Shown piece by piece: positions 44,101-57,400 of a stretch of DNA of 64,000 bases (its first letter is position 1; every line of letters starts with the position of its first letter). The DNA comes from Parasponia andersonii. Lineage: Eukaryota; Streptophyta; Magnoliopsida; Rosales; Cannabaceae. The position numbers were made by a program, and so were the translations under genes. The DNA is taken from the NCBI GenBank assembly GCA_002914805.1, contig JXTB01000064.1, forward strand, positions 12,857-76,856. Direction: 5' to 3'. The notes beneath the pieces are model-generated. The model had not been told where the DNA came from. It worked only from the letters and a program-made list of their open reading frames with translations, and ran no database searches.

Positions 44101-47100
44101 TTTGTTGCAGTCAGCTAGCAGTTTACCTGGTCCTTTGACAATCACTGTTGTGAATTGGTGAGTGTTACAAAATGCTGGTAGCCAATATTCTTTTTAATTT
44201 TTTAATTTTTAATTTTTTTTATCTTTGCAATTGACTTTCTCATAATTAGGTTGTCTATATCTCCTATCATTTCTGTCATTATGTGAAATTTGTATAAGAA
44301 GATATGCAGTAATTAAAAAACACTCGGCATGTTGGTATTAAGCAAAGTTAAGTGGAAGGTTTAGAGAAGCTACACATATTTTTTCATGTTGAACCATTGT
44401 TTAGTGGGCATATAGGAAATAAAAGCCATTTATGTATTTATTTTTGTTGTTTCAAGTTCTCTGCACTACTTTGTTATATAACCTGGAAATCCTATCTGTA
44501 AGGCTAATCCTTGTTATTCCAACTATGCCCAGAAAAGTTTGACATTAGATTTTCACTTAGGCTGGATTTTATATTCCCTTTTTATTTAGTTGTTTTGATT
44601 ATGTTCGTTTTATCTTTTAACCATATAATTTTGTCTTCTCATGTTTCATGTATGGCTGGATCTAGCATCTGTTATCTGTACAGACAACTCGTCCTTTNAA
44701 GTGGCAACTCACTGTGTACTCTGTCTCTGTGTATGTCCACACATATAATTTTTGAAAAGTCCAAGTGTGACCCTATGTATCAGTGTAAATTTCAATTTGC
44801 AAAGCGTATTTGTATTTCTTATTTCTAACACAACTAAAATTGCATCCAGAGTGTACTTTTCCTTGTGGTGTTCAAATTTGTTGTAGTTATCCTTTATAAT
44901 CCTCCATACAGGAAGGTCACATGTTGTATTTGTATTTCTTAGGTCAACATACACGTAAACTTCAATCCAGAATGTACCTTGCCTTATGAAGTTGAAATTT
45001 GTTCTAGGTATCCTTTATAATTAGTCCTTCATAGGAAGGTGACTTGTCACGTGTATTTCCTGTAATTTTGCAAGGTTGCCACTTTTTTTCCACCGATTTA
45101 AATGTGATGCTATCATGTCTCATTACTGTATTAATGTCATTAATATCTTCAGATTGAAGAAGGCCTTAAAACGATTTAAGATAGATGGTCAAACTGGATT
45201 TTTTCCTCTGTTTTTAACCTTCTTGAAATTTATGGAGGGGATCACAGAAGCTTGGGAACAGGTTGTAGAACAAGTTCAACTGCTTGTTTGTGATATTATT
45301 GCAGCATGCTGATGAGCTCTCTTATGTGGAGTTAATGGATACTGCTGCATTGGTGGTTCAGATAATGGGATACAGGGCTAGACAATGTTAAACTGCACAT
45401 TGTTTGGCTACTTTGGAGCCCCTTGCCGATGATAAGGTTGCATAAGTGATGGATAAAATGGTCGTCTTGTTTGCTGAGGAAAATATGATAGTCGAGCCAT
45501 GCAGTTTATGCTTGTAAACTGTAGAGAGACCATTTACTTTACCATTGTCTAAGTTTCTATTCTGTATGTGCATACAGCTAATAATGTCCAAAGCTATTCC
45601 AAAGTGTATTGATTATTATAACAGTTGACATACGTTTGACGCATTTAATAATTAAAATTTCTTATGACCATAGATATACTGAGTAACATTTTGCTTCACT
45701 GCTTTTTGTTTTGTGTTTTTATCTCCGCTCTCTATCTTGTTTCATCTTTTTGATGCCTTATTATTCCATCTGTTTATTTTTGTCCGTTTTTTATTATCTT
45801 TAGATGATCAGGTTGTGCTGTCACTCTTATGCATACTTGTGACTTCGCCCCTTTTAGTTTTTGGCTTTGAAAATCAGTCTGTCGTTTCTTTCCTGATGAT
45901 GGCATAGAGCTCATTTTCAAATTTGATTATACATCTTAGATTATCATATTCGCCTTACTGCAGAACTGTTGAAAAGTCTTGTAATGATTTGTCAGCGATA
46001 TCTATTAGCTGATATCTGCAGAATGGTAAAGGTCAAATTAACATCTTAGAGAATCCATTCCATGCTAATCTGCAAACTCATCTTCTTTAGGACAATGCAT
46101 GTGAGCAACTTGGATAAGAGCAGTACCAAGGTAGTTGGGTAGTTGACTCACTTTCTATCGGTGCTTATCAGCTCTTACAATCTACTAATACCTGTAACAT
46201 TCATTGGTGGCATGAGTGCTGGTAGTTTAATATGAAAGTTTTGGTTAGACTTGGATCGGAAAGTGGAAATTTTTTTGAAGTTATTGATTGACTTAGACTG
46301 TATTTTCAAATTATTCATTGAAACAATTTATCATCATGGTCATGGCCATCATCATTTGCAATATAATTGTATCTTCAATTAAATTGGTTACTGCAACGCT
46401 GGAATATTTTTCTTAACTTTGTTCGGTCAATACTCAGAAACAACTTTTTTTCCTCAGCAATTCTGTATGGATACAACTTGTTATCTGTTTCTTTTTTTGA
46501 TTCAAATAGCTGAAGAAGTTGATGCAAGTTTAGTGGCCGGTATAATTTTAACCATAAAAGAAGTGTTAAAAGGCAAGAACAGAGATGCTGTAGAACCTGC
46601 ACTTGGAAATGTGTTCTATATTATAACATCAAGGTTATTTTGGTGAGATAGTGTTGTCAGTTATATTTGATGATCCATAGTGCTGTCAGTATATTGGGTG
46701 ATCCTCTGCTGCTAGTTTTAGGATTTCTAGTTTCTGTATTTGACAGTTTAAATCTCCTTTTGCTGTGGTCATGTGCATGCCTTCTGTTTCTGTTTTGCTT
46801 TTGTTTGTTCTAATGATATTCTGGGCAAGGTGATCAATTACGAACTTACCATGCATAATTGATGGTATACAACGTTGGGATGCTAGGTTTATTGACATTT
46901 GCAGAGATTTGAGAGCTTTACTACCTAAATATGTTGTTATGATGTGAGAGTGAAATCTAATAGCTGATTGCAGATTATGAGAGGATATTTAGTTGATTTC
47001 CCTAAGTGTCAACCTATTGAAAACTGAGAGCGGATATGAGTTAAATTATTGATTCAAATGTCTATTTCTTTGAGATGTTATGTCTTAATGCAGAAATGCA

Positions 47101-50100
47101 TCTGAAAAGGGTGTAATTATGTCAAGTTACTAGTAAGATACGTCTATATGAATTAACTAGAGTATCTAAAGTTCAGATTTCAAAATTTTTTATCATATAA
47201 ACGGCAATTTCTTTGTTCAGATATTATAGGATTGGTTTAATGTTCTGTTCTCACCATTTTCTAGTGAAATATGCAAGTCGTGGCTGTTAGGCTTTTGCAT
47301 CGGTACTCTTTTCTAGAATAAATAAACTATTTTTCTCTACTGTTAGATGAGCTAAAGCTGTTAATGTATCATGAAATATCTATCGGCAGCATTATAAGCC
47401 TCAAGTGATTTATAAGTCAAGTGTACTGGTAATATTCATGTCGCTAGTTTGATTATCCTTTTAGCTATATCTGAACAATGTTGAACATGGATTCGTCGAG
47501 AGTGTGGTGAAGCTGTAGTATTTTTTTATTTTCCTTGCTAGAGGATCATAAATTTACAGGCTATTGATGATTCTTTATGTGCAGGGAACGTTTTATAGGA
47601 CACTACGATTTTAGAGTAAAATATCCGGGGCTTGCTTGGAAGTTTATTACCTTAAAGCAATAGAATCAAATGGCTTTTGTTTCATCTTGAAGGAGGTATA
47701 ACAAATGAACTTAAATTAAGAATGCCGTCATTCTGACAGGAATTAGTTGAGAAACTTTAATACCAAGTTTTGAATGCTGTATTGTTAGCACTCTCGTGGA
47801 GCGTGCAAGTTAAATATGAATAATGAGTCAGAGTCAGTTTTGTCTGTCAGGGTGTATGTACTCGGAACTTGTAAGAGTGAGACCATAACTAAGTGCTTGA
47901 ATTAATTGGTGTGAAGCACTTTCCCTTGTACGAGGCTTAGGTTGGATTAGGAACAGGCTTTACCATTTTTCGAAGTTGCCTAGTTTTCTTGTTATGATTA
48001 TCGAATCAGCTTTTTGCCAGCCCTGTGTGTTAATTAAATGTATTCAATTCCTCATGATGTTGTCTGGGCAACTTCAAGATGTTGCTTGATATGATTTATG
48101 AAAGTCTTGTGCTAAGAGTGTTTTTGCATTTCATAGCCGAGAATATGCATGCAGAAAAATTTAGTTGTCTGAAACAGCAAGTAGCTCTTGGAGATTCAGC
48201 TTATTGTTTCATTTAAGTGGCGAGAATGATAATTTGGTAGTGAAGCTGTTACATTTTCAAGGTTTGAGAAGACTATGTTGGTCTCGAATGATGAAAAGTA
48301 AGGAGATTGGAGTTGAGTTACTTTTGAACTATGTTTAGATAAGGTTTAAGGTTTTGTAAGTTGAATGGTGCTAAATTATAGAAGGAACTTGAAGCAGTTG
48401 CAAAATGAGATAATTCTCTATTTTTCAATTGAATTTTATGTTTTATTAATATATGGAAATTTCATTAGCTTTGAATTGTTCATGTATACAAATTAACCCA
48501 TTGTCACTTAAAGAGTCACAAGGAAAGTGTTAAATGGCTCTAGATTTATGAACTCATTTATGTAAGCTCACAATATAGATTTGTCAAAGTTTCATGTGTT
48601 AAATGGCTAAATAATGTGGCTTGATATGGGGTTTTGATAGTCAATTGTGTGGTATATAACAGTGTCTCAGTGTTTTTGACATCCTAGGATCCCTGGTGAC
48701 TGTGCTCCTGAATGGTTTAATCACGAATCTTGTTTCTTATTAGGATTGTTCAATATCTGGAGTGGTCGTTTTCCAAGACATATTTCGTTTATTTGTTTTA
48801 TCCTTGTGATATTGCTCCTGTTATATGAATGAAGGCCGAGGTTGCATTTTGGCTTTGATTAGATTTAGACACTAACATAGTCAAGATTTTGAATATTTTA
48901 TGTGGTCCTACATAAATTACCTGTATGTCTATCAGAGGCCTCTAACAAGTTGACAAAGGGCGTGCATTTTGTTATGCATGCAAAATATTCTTGCCCAAGC
49001 GAATTCCTTTTGCGTATTCTTTTGTGTTTTCAATGATACAAACAAAACCTCATGTTACATGATATTTAGGGAGTTACCAGTGATAAATACTGAGTGGCTT
49101 CTGTTTTAACCATAAATGTTTGCTTTAACTTTTTTTATGAGTATGAGCTTGAGGAATAAAGCCCTGATTGCTATTATGTTGTGGAGAATCATCATTATGC
49201 AAAGTTAGACCTCAGTCTTCATAAGTATGGTTTGTAGGACAATGGTGGAGATGCTCTTTTGGAAAGTTAGCTATCTAACTTAACTCTGTAGATATTCATA
49301 TTGTAGGACACCATGTTTATTTATTTGTTTTGGGGATGCTAATGGGGTATTCAAAGTCTCAGTTGACCATATATAAAATTACTTGGAGATGTTTTACTAT
49401 GTGCCATTTATGTGATTTCAGTTGTATCTTACTGAATGTGCTACTGATCATTTTAGCTGTCATTACCTTCTCCTGTGTTCTCAAAGGTCCATGCCCATTC
49501 TACTGATCATTTTAACTGTTGTTAACTTCTCTTGTGTTCTCAAAGGTCCATGGCCATTTCTGTTCCAGATTTTTTGGTATAAGCATGTGGGTTGGGGCAT
49601 TTTACTCTAGGCAACCTTAGTATTCAAAGATGGTTTGTTGGTCGTTGTATTATATTTGGAACTGCATACTCCAGGGAAGGAATATTGAGATACTAAAGAA
49701 AGACAGCAAAGCGACAAAATTTGCAACTTCCAATTTATATAAAAGCACTACTAGCATCTTGAGCTAAAATTGTCAATGAAGGCTTCACCTGTATGCAACT
49801 ATAGTAAGTTTGTGCATCAAGCAGGATCACATATGTTGAGATTAGGCTTTTGTAATTTGCATGAGGGCTCTTTCTTTTATGCAGTCTCCTCGGGTTGGTG
49901 AGTAAATAGAGAATAGGGTCTGGTCCATTGTCAATGAGTGGGCTAAAGGTGCATTATTGTTTCAGAACCTTCCAGTTCTTGCTTGGACATCCCTGGAGCA
50001 TATTATAAATTGATGATTTCTTTTAATTCAAAAACTAATTGTTGTGGATGTAATTCCTTTTTGATTGAATACTGCTGTGCTGAATTTTGTAATGCATGGT

Positions 50101-51447
50101 TGCATATTATCTTGCTTCCTCACACTTCGAGATTGCGACCTGGATTTTCCTCCTAGTAAAAATATTGAATGTTGTCTGATGAAGATCTGAAACGTGGTAT
50201 TTGTTTGTAAAGAGTGCTGGCCGTCTTATACTATGCCTATGCTTAGTGGATTTAATTTACTATTATGCTTGATAAAACTATGTTGTAGAGCCATACTAGA
50301 GTTATGAGATTCTTTCATGTCTTTTATTTTTTGGCTGGGGACTAACTTCTTTAAATTCTTGTTAGATAATAGTTGTGGCAACTATCAAAATGTAAATTTG
50401 TATGTGAATTTTGTAACTTTTGGTGTTTTTTTGGCATGTCTTAATGTGTGTATTATGTTTTTCATGGATGTCCCAAATTCATACGCAGCATCCCATTCAT
50501 ATGAAGATGTGTGTCAAAGTTGATTTTCATCTTTATAAACGAAAATTTAGCTATATTTTGTTATTTTTGTTACTGGTTTCTGTCCTTCCATCTTTGGATT
50601 ATTGCGCCATTGTTTTGTTGTGCTTGAAATTTTAATTTCGCTTTATTTTTTACACCTAATCCTGGTGTATTTACTTTCAACTATTTCTCTTCTCATACTG
50701 TATTTATTTGTTGATAGTCTTGCAGCTATAGCAAGAAAGAGACCTCTACACTACAGTACTATTCTCAATGCACTTCTTGATTTTAATCCAAATTTTGAGC
50801 TGTTGAAAGGATGCCATGCTTCTAGTATCCTATATTCTGTAAGAACTGCGTTGTTGGGATTTCTTAGGTCTACTAACCCAGCCATTATGGAGGTAAAGAT
50901 TCTTTTCACTTATAATTGCTATTTACTGTTTTGAGTATTGTTTTAGTAGTTATTGTTAGCAGTTATTCTCACTTGTGCCATTATCCCGATGTCTTATTAT
51001 TACAGTAGTAAATGACTTCATTTAAGACATTTTAGATTTTTATTTTCCTTCTGATTTTTTCGTCCCTATTCATGATGGTTTATTTATTTTTCCTGATTTT
51101 TTTTGTCCCTATTCATTATGGATGTTTTGATTTTAAATTGCTGAACTGTTGTGACCTTTCTGGTTGGAGTATATTGTGCTTATCAATATGCAGTATTGCG
51201 ATATAAAGATGTTACTGGGAACATTAATAGCTTGCCTGCTTAATTTGCCTTTAGACCTGAAAGTTCTAGATCAATTTTTGACACCTATATATGTAGCATT
51301 GTATGTTAGACAGTTTTAGCTTAATTCTTGCATTTTTACCTTCCAGAACTTTCTTAACTCCTTTCAATATGTTGAAAATGGAACACAAGCCCCAATATGT
51401 TGTAGCTTGATCCAAGTCAAAAAATCTGATTGTGTTTTTTGTTTTGG

Positions 51448-51484
<37 letters not shown>

Positions 51485-54400
51485 AAGGGCTGTTTTCGCA
51501 CTTGTATGTGAGTGCATAATTGCTTGTACAAAAAGCTTTCATTCTGTACAAATAATTAAGTGTATTTCTTCCAATAGGCAATACAAACAGGCTCAAACTA
51601 ATGGAAAATGAAATCGCTTTTCTTTCTTCAGTATTGCATTTTAATCAATTTTAGAACTCTGAGGGGTATTAGGCCTTAAATTGTAAAGTGTGAAGACCTA
51701 ATCAGTCAAGGCTTTCTCTCTCTCTCTCTCTCTCTTTAATTTTGTAACAACCTTTGTCCTGTTTGTCTTTTGTCTCAGTCAAGAGATAAGCTGGTTCGGG
51801 CTCTACGAGCTATGAATGCTGGAGATGCAGCAGATCAAGTTATCCGGCAAGTTGACAAAATGATTAAAAATGCTGAGCGTGCTTTACGTGATGCTCGATT
51901 GGGGAAGGTAATTGTTGGCAACAATATCCTTAGATTGCCTTTCTTTTTTGTTAATTTGTTTATGTATATTTTGTGCAATACTAGTCACTGCCTCACTGGT
52001 TTTTCCTTCCATTGTCTTGCAATCGCAGGATGATCAACTGTCAAGCCAGCTAGCTGTAACAGGGGATCCGGTTAAAAAGAGATCTGTGCCTCTGGACAAT
52101 GAAGACTCGGTTAATACCCATGAGATGGCTTCTAAGAGAAATCGTTATGGTCCAGAAACCTATTTGGCTTTGCCGGTTCAAAATAATGATTTTGGGCAGG
52201 ATGGCAGCTCTGTTAATGGTCTGTCCCATGATCTTCCTTTGTTGGATGGTGAATTAAATCCTGTGGAAAAGATGATTGCAGTAATTGGTGCTTTGCTTGC
52301 TGAAGGAGACAGAGGCGCCGAATCACTTAAAATCCTTATTTCAAAAGTTCATCCTGATTTGTTGGCTGATATTGTCATAACTAATATGAGGCACTTGCCT
52401 CTGACACCCCCTCCGATAACAGGGCCTGGGAATTTTCCAGTACCTCGCCAGATAAGTTCTTTAAATAGTTCAGGACAAGGATCTCTACCAATCAATTCTG
52501 TGCAATCTCCGACTCTCTCCATGCAGATGCCTGGCTCTTCTGCTGGTGTAACTGGTTCAATGGTTTCTGACTTGTCTACTGCAAATAATCTTCCTAATGA
52601 TTCAAAACGAGATCCACGGAGGGTAGATTTCGCTCCCCTGTTTCTTATCAGCTATGTTATTGTTTTGTGCCTTTATTTTATTTTTGTCTGTTATGTATTT
52701 TAAATGTTCAGATACTCTGAAATAACTTCCTGTTAGCTTTCTCAGGATCCCCGTCGGCTGGATCCACGACGCATGGCTGTTCTTACTGGACTTCCATCCA
52801 CACCTACAGTAGAGGATGCTAATTCCATGCAATCTGAGTTTGATGGTTCTATTTCATTACGTAAGTCTAATTTACTCCCTGTTGGGACAGCAATTGAAAA
52901 TTCTTCGGGGCCTGTCATCTCCAAGGAGGAGGAGATGGAAAGCCCATTGGTTTCTGGGATAGGTCAACTAATTTCTAAGGTGGAGGTTCTTGAAGAAGCC
53001 GAGGAACTAGCCCCTACAAAACAGGTTATTACTGCAGAGCCCGCAGATTCAGCTGCTCACACTAGTGATGACTCAGTTGCAGTAGAGTTTCCGGATGTTC
53101 CACTGAAAGATGAAGCTGATACATCATGTTTTCCAGAATTTGATCCTCATTCTCCAGTTCTTTCAAGCACATCTGCACCTGAAGACACCTGTCATGATCT
53201 ACCTCAGCTTCCGTTATATGTGGAGCTAACCCAAGAACAGCAACAAAGTATGAGAAAATTCGCAATTAAACGGATTATTGACTCTTACAAGCATCTATGT
53301 GTTACAGATTGTAGTCAGATGCGCCTGGCATTACTTGCTAGGCTGGTTGCTCAGGTGATTATTATATAATTCCCCAGAATTTTGTAAAATATAATTATTT
53401 ATTATTACTACTATTATATATATTTTTTTAAAGTTTGTCAATCAAATTAATGTTTGAACGCAAGTGAAAAATAGGTCTAAATCACTGCTAAGTTTGTGTC
53501 TCAATATAGGATTATGAATAGCTAAGTGACATTAATAATACAAATGGATTCAGATCTGCCCACAAAATTTTCTGCATTTGTTATGGCAACAATGCAATGC
53601 TTTTTCTGTGCAATCTGCAAATATGGCAGATTATCAGAATAAGTGTTAAAGTTACATTGTCAGCTAAAGAAACTCTCTTCTGCACCAGTCCCTATAAAAA
53701 GAGTTTATCATCTGCTTTTACTTTCTATAGATTTAGCATGTTTTTCTCTTTACCTATATAGCTTTTCCTTTTATGTTCCTGAAACCACTCCTAAAATGCC
53801 TCTCACTATTTTTTCTCTATGTATTTCTTGAAATTGTGGTTCTTGGAGGTTGAGTGGCAAGGCCAATTACTCAAGGAAGTGATATTGAGAGTTAGTTTCA
53901 CAACTTGACTTGAATAAAGTAGCATTCGGGAAGTGATATTGAGAGTTAGTTTCACGACTTGACTTTAATAAAGTAGCATTCAGGTCCAGGATGCTAGTGA
54001 TTGATTCATGACTAAGTCAGTTAAAGAATCTAGCTTGCTAGTTGTTAAGTGGTCGCCATTCTTTGCTCCAGTTTCCAATCGGGCACTGACCTATGTTTAC
54101 CCTTTTCACCATGAGGGGTATAGAGCTTGACCTCTATTATTGCTTAAAGTTTCTCTGGCTGTCTAACCTTTCCCTAATAAACTGTATCCTGATGTCTTGC
54201 CTTCTCCATGTCTTTCTGATGTTTATAACAATGTGTGTTTGCAACATTTCTGTAATTTGCGCCTCACAGATGGATGCAGATGATGAAGTTGTCATATTGG
54301 TGCAAAAACATGTTGTTGTGGACTACCAAGAGCAGAAGGTATATAATTCTTGAAATTTTGAAATTTCAGTAAAGTATGTATTATGTTAATTTTTTTTTTT

Positions 54401-57400
54401 TTTTAATAATTGTCATGGTCTTGTCATTTTGCTATTTAACTTGTAAGAATTGGTTTCAGGGGCATGAGCTTGTATTACATGTCTTGTATCATCTTTATTC
54501 TCTCACAGCGGACCTTGATTCAGTTGGAGACACTTCATATCCTGCTGCTGTTTATGAAAAGTTTCTATTGGCAGTGGTGGGCACTTTTATCTAATTTGAC
54601 TTATTAACTTCTTCTGTAACTTCTTATATTTAAAAAAGAAAGTCAAATTCATGTAAGGCTCATCTCTGTGTTCTTCTTCTTCTTCTTCTTCTTCTTCTTC
54701 TTCTTTTTATTTTATTTTATTTTATGTAGGCCACATCTTTGCTCGGCTTATTTCCAGCTTCAGACAAATCTTATAGCAAACTACTTGGCGAAGTTCCAGT
54801 TTTGCCTGATTCTGCCTTGAAACTACTTGGTGATCTCTGCTTGGCTGATGTTACTGATCAGTGGGGAAAAGATATTCGTGATGTTGAACGTGTTACTCAG
54901 GGTCTTGGTGCGGTTTGGAGTCTGATTTTGGGTCGTCCACGATATAGGCAAGCCTGCTTGGATATAGCTCTAAAGGTAATTTGTAACTAACAAATTTTAT
55001 AGTTTGTCTGGATCTATATACTTCTCATCTTAGCTTTCAGTTCTTTGCTCTAACATATGAGAACCATCAAAGATAAAATGATTTCTCATACTTACTCATG
55101 AAGAGGCTGTGACTTTTGTGAATTTCTTGTCTTATGTTCATTTACGTGTTTTGAGTTTCTATTATTACTTCTTTTTATTTATTCTTGTTTTTTGGTTCTC
55201 TAACTTAATGATGTCTTCTTGCTGTAGTGTGCTGTCCATGCACAAGATGAGATTCGCGCAAAAGCTATCCGACTGGTACAGAAACTAATCTCGAGGTCTT
55301 GTTAACTGGCTGCTTTCAAGCAGTTGGCTGGGCTCTCTTTTTTAAAGTATTTTATTCCTATCCTCTTGTTAGTTTGTACAAGGATTTTGCCTCGTACTCA
55401 TAATATATTTTTTCAAATTTTACAGGTGGCTAACAAACTCTATCAGTTGAGTTACATATCAGAAAATATTGAGCAATTTGCAACGAATATGTTGCTATCG
55501 GCTGTGAATAACCATTCAGATTCAGAGCATCTGCAATCTGGGTCCAGTGAGCAAGGAGCCGCGAGGATGGTATTGCTTTAAGTTTTTTCTTTCATATTCT
55601 TGTCAAGTTTATATGTAGCCATTAGAATCTCGAACATTTGTTGTTATCTTTCAGGTCAGTGAACACTACCAGCTTATAGTAGTACAGAAAAATGTGTGCA
55701 TTTCACCCCCCAAAAGGAAAATTGTGACTGTTGCATATGCTGGGTTGTTTGGATGTCTTCGTTTCATGCCAGTTTATCTCACTAACCTTCTATTGCCTTT
55801 GTGTTTGGAAAGAACAAGGACATTTTGATGATCCTGGTTCCCATAAATTCTGTTGATTGGTTTCCTGTAAAAAATAAGTAAATATATTCTAGTGATTGCA
55901 TGTTCAAAGGGTGATAGGATCAGGAAATTAAAAATTCTCTTTCAGCAATGTCTCTCACTCCCTTGTATCACTCAGAGAGTGAAGCGGTGGTTCAGATAAC
56001 AAGTACATAATTGGTCGAGTACATTTTCAAGTTAACCAAACATGAAACTAAATCAGCTGTTTCTTTTTGTCCTCAGACAATTGCTCATTGTCTCTTCTTT
56101 TGTATCATTCATTCTCTTTTTATAAGATTACTGTTTCCTATTAAACAAGATAATTGTCGGATATAAGTCTTTTCGCATTCAGAAACTATACATCATCGAT
56201 TACAATACACAATATACCATTGAGTCACTTTCTGGGAATTCAAACACCATATTTTAGCTCCCTATACTTTTACATGAATCAAACTTCTAGTTGGTTCTAA
56301 ACCTTGCCGTATTATTATTTTTTTCCTTTTTTTTTTAAAGAAAAATTTGTTTTCTGGATTTTTAGGTTGGAAGCCTGGAAACTTCAGTTAGTGATTCTCA
56401 AATTTCAGATTCCGGAAATTCTGAAAATGATTCCACCAGGAAGGGTCATCCAGTACGAAATAGCACTTCAACGATGTCTCTTCTGGATGCTCAGCGACTC
56501 ATTTCTTTGTTTTTTGCCTTATGTTCGAAGGTTTGTTTCCATTTTCTCCTTGGCCATATGTAACTACTTATTTGCCTTGTTCTACCTGCAGCAGTAACAC
56601 GTGTTGTATTTGTTTGCAGAAACCTAATCTTCTTCAACTTGTTTTTAACATATATGGGCGAGCGCCGAAAACTGTAAAGCAGGTCTCTTTCTCCTCCTCT
56701 CTTTTATTTATTTATTTATTTTTTATTATTTATTATTTTTTTGGGGTGGAAGTGTCATTTTGGCACCATGTAAAACATTTAACAACTTTAGGAATATTCA
56801 TATGAAAATTGACATTATCCTGCTATTTCCCTCTTTTTGGCTATAGCCTTGTGATTTGTCTGAAAAATGGCTATATTTCTTAAAAGTAACTGTAATGTTG
56901 TAGTGAAAGAAAAATTAGGTGGAATAGATTCCTTGAAAGTGAGTTTTGACAAAAGGCCTAAGCTTTAAAACTCTTTGCAAAATAGTCATTTTACATGGTC
57001 GAGTATGATGTTGAACGTAGTCGAGTATGTCATGAGTGTAGTCGAGCATTGTTGAGAAAGACTACATTACAAATAAATTAAAAATATAGGTCTTTTGCAA
57101 ATAATGATAATCTGGAAAAATGGAAAAATTTAATGAAATGAGTATGTCTTGTCTCAAAACTAAGAGATTCCACTCTTTGTTATTTGCAATGGATTTAGAT
57201 ATTTTGATATGGCCCAAATATCTGTGCAATTGCATTTATGAGTTAGAGTTAATTTATTTGGATTAGCAGTCAATCCACGATTTAATAAAAAGAAAAGGAA
57301 AAAAAGAAAAAGGAAAAGAAGAGAGACTGAATGAAACTGCTGGCGTAGCAAATTTACTGTTTTATTTTTGGTTGACTTTTGGACACAGGCCTTTCACCGC

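Larger units (their letters stand above)
44158..50717 (+). other. Intron 5 of the symplekin gene, 6.56 kb, with exon-like fragments
   Basis: Flanked by codons for cysteine split TG|T, so it must be removed to join residues 240 and 241. It is far longer than every other intron of the gene. Protein-like open pieces occur at 45163-45312 ([23 protein letters not shown]), 45305-45390 ([17 protein letters not shown]) and 46509-46640 ([16 protein letters not shown]). Each is preceded by an acceptor-like tract ending in AG. I do not recognise the source protein. Confidence 0.6.

Noticed and set aside
51912..52703. 263-codon continuous ORF taken as one exon
   Set aside because: It is symplekin exon 8 (52029-52622) with intron sequence on both sides; clear acceptor and donor signals and family alignment define the shorter exon.
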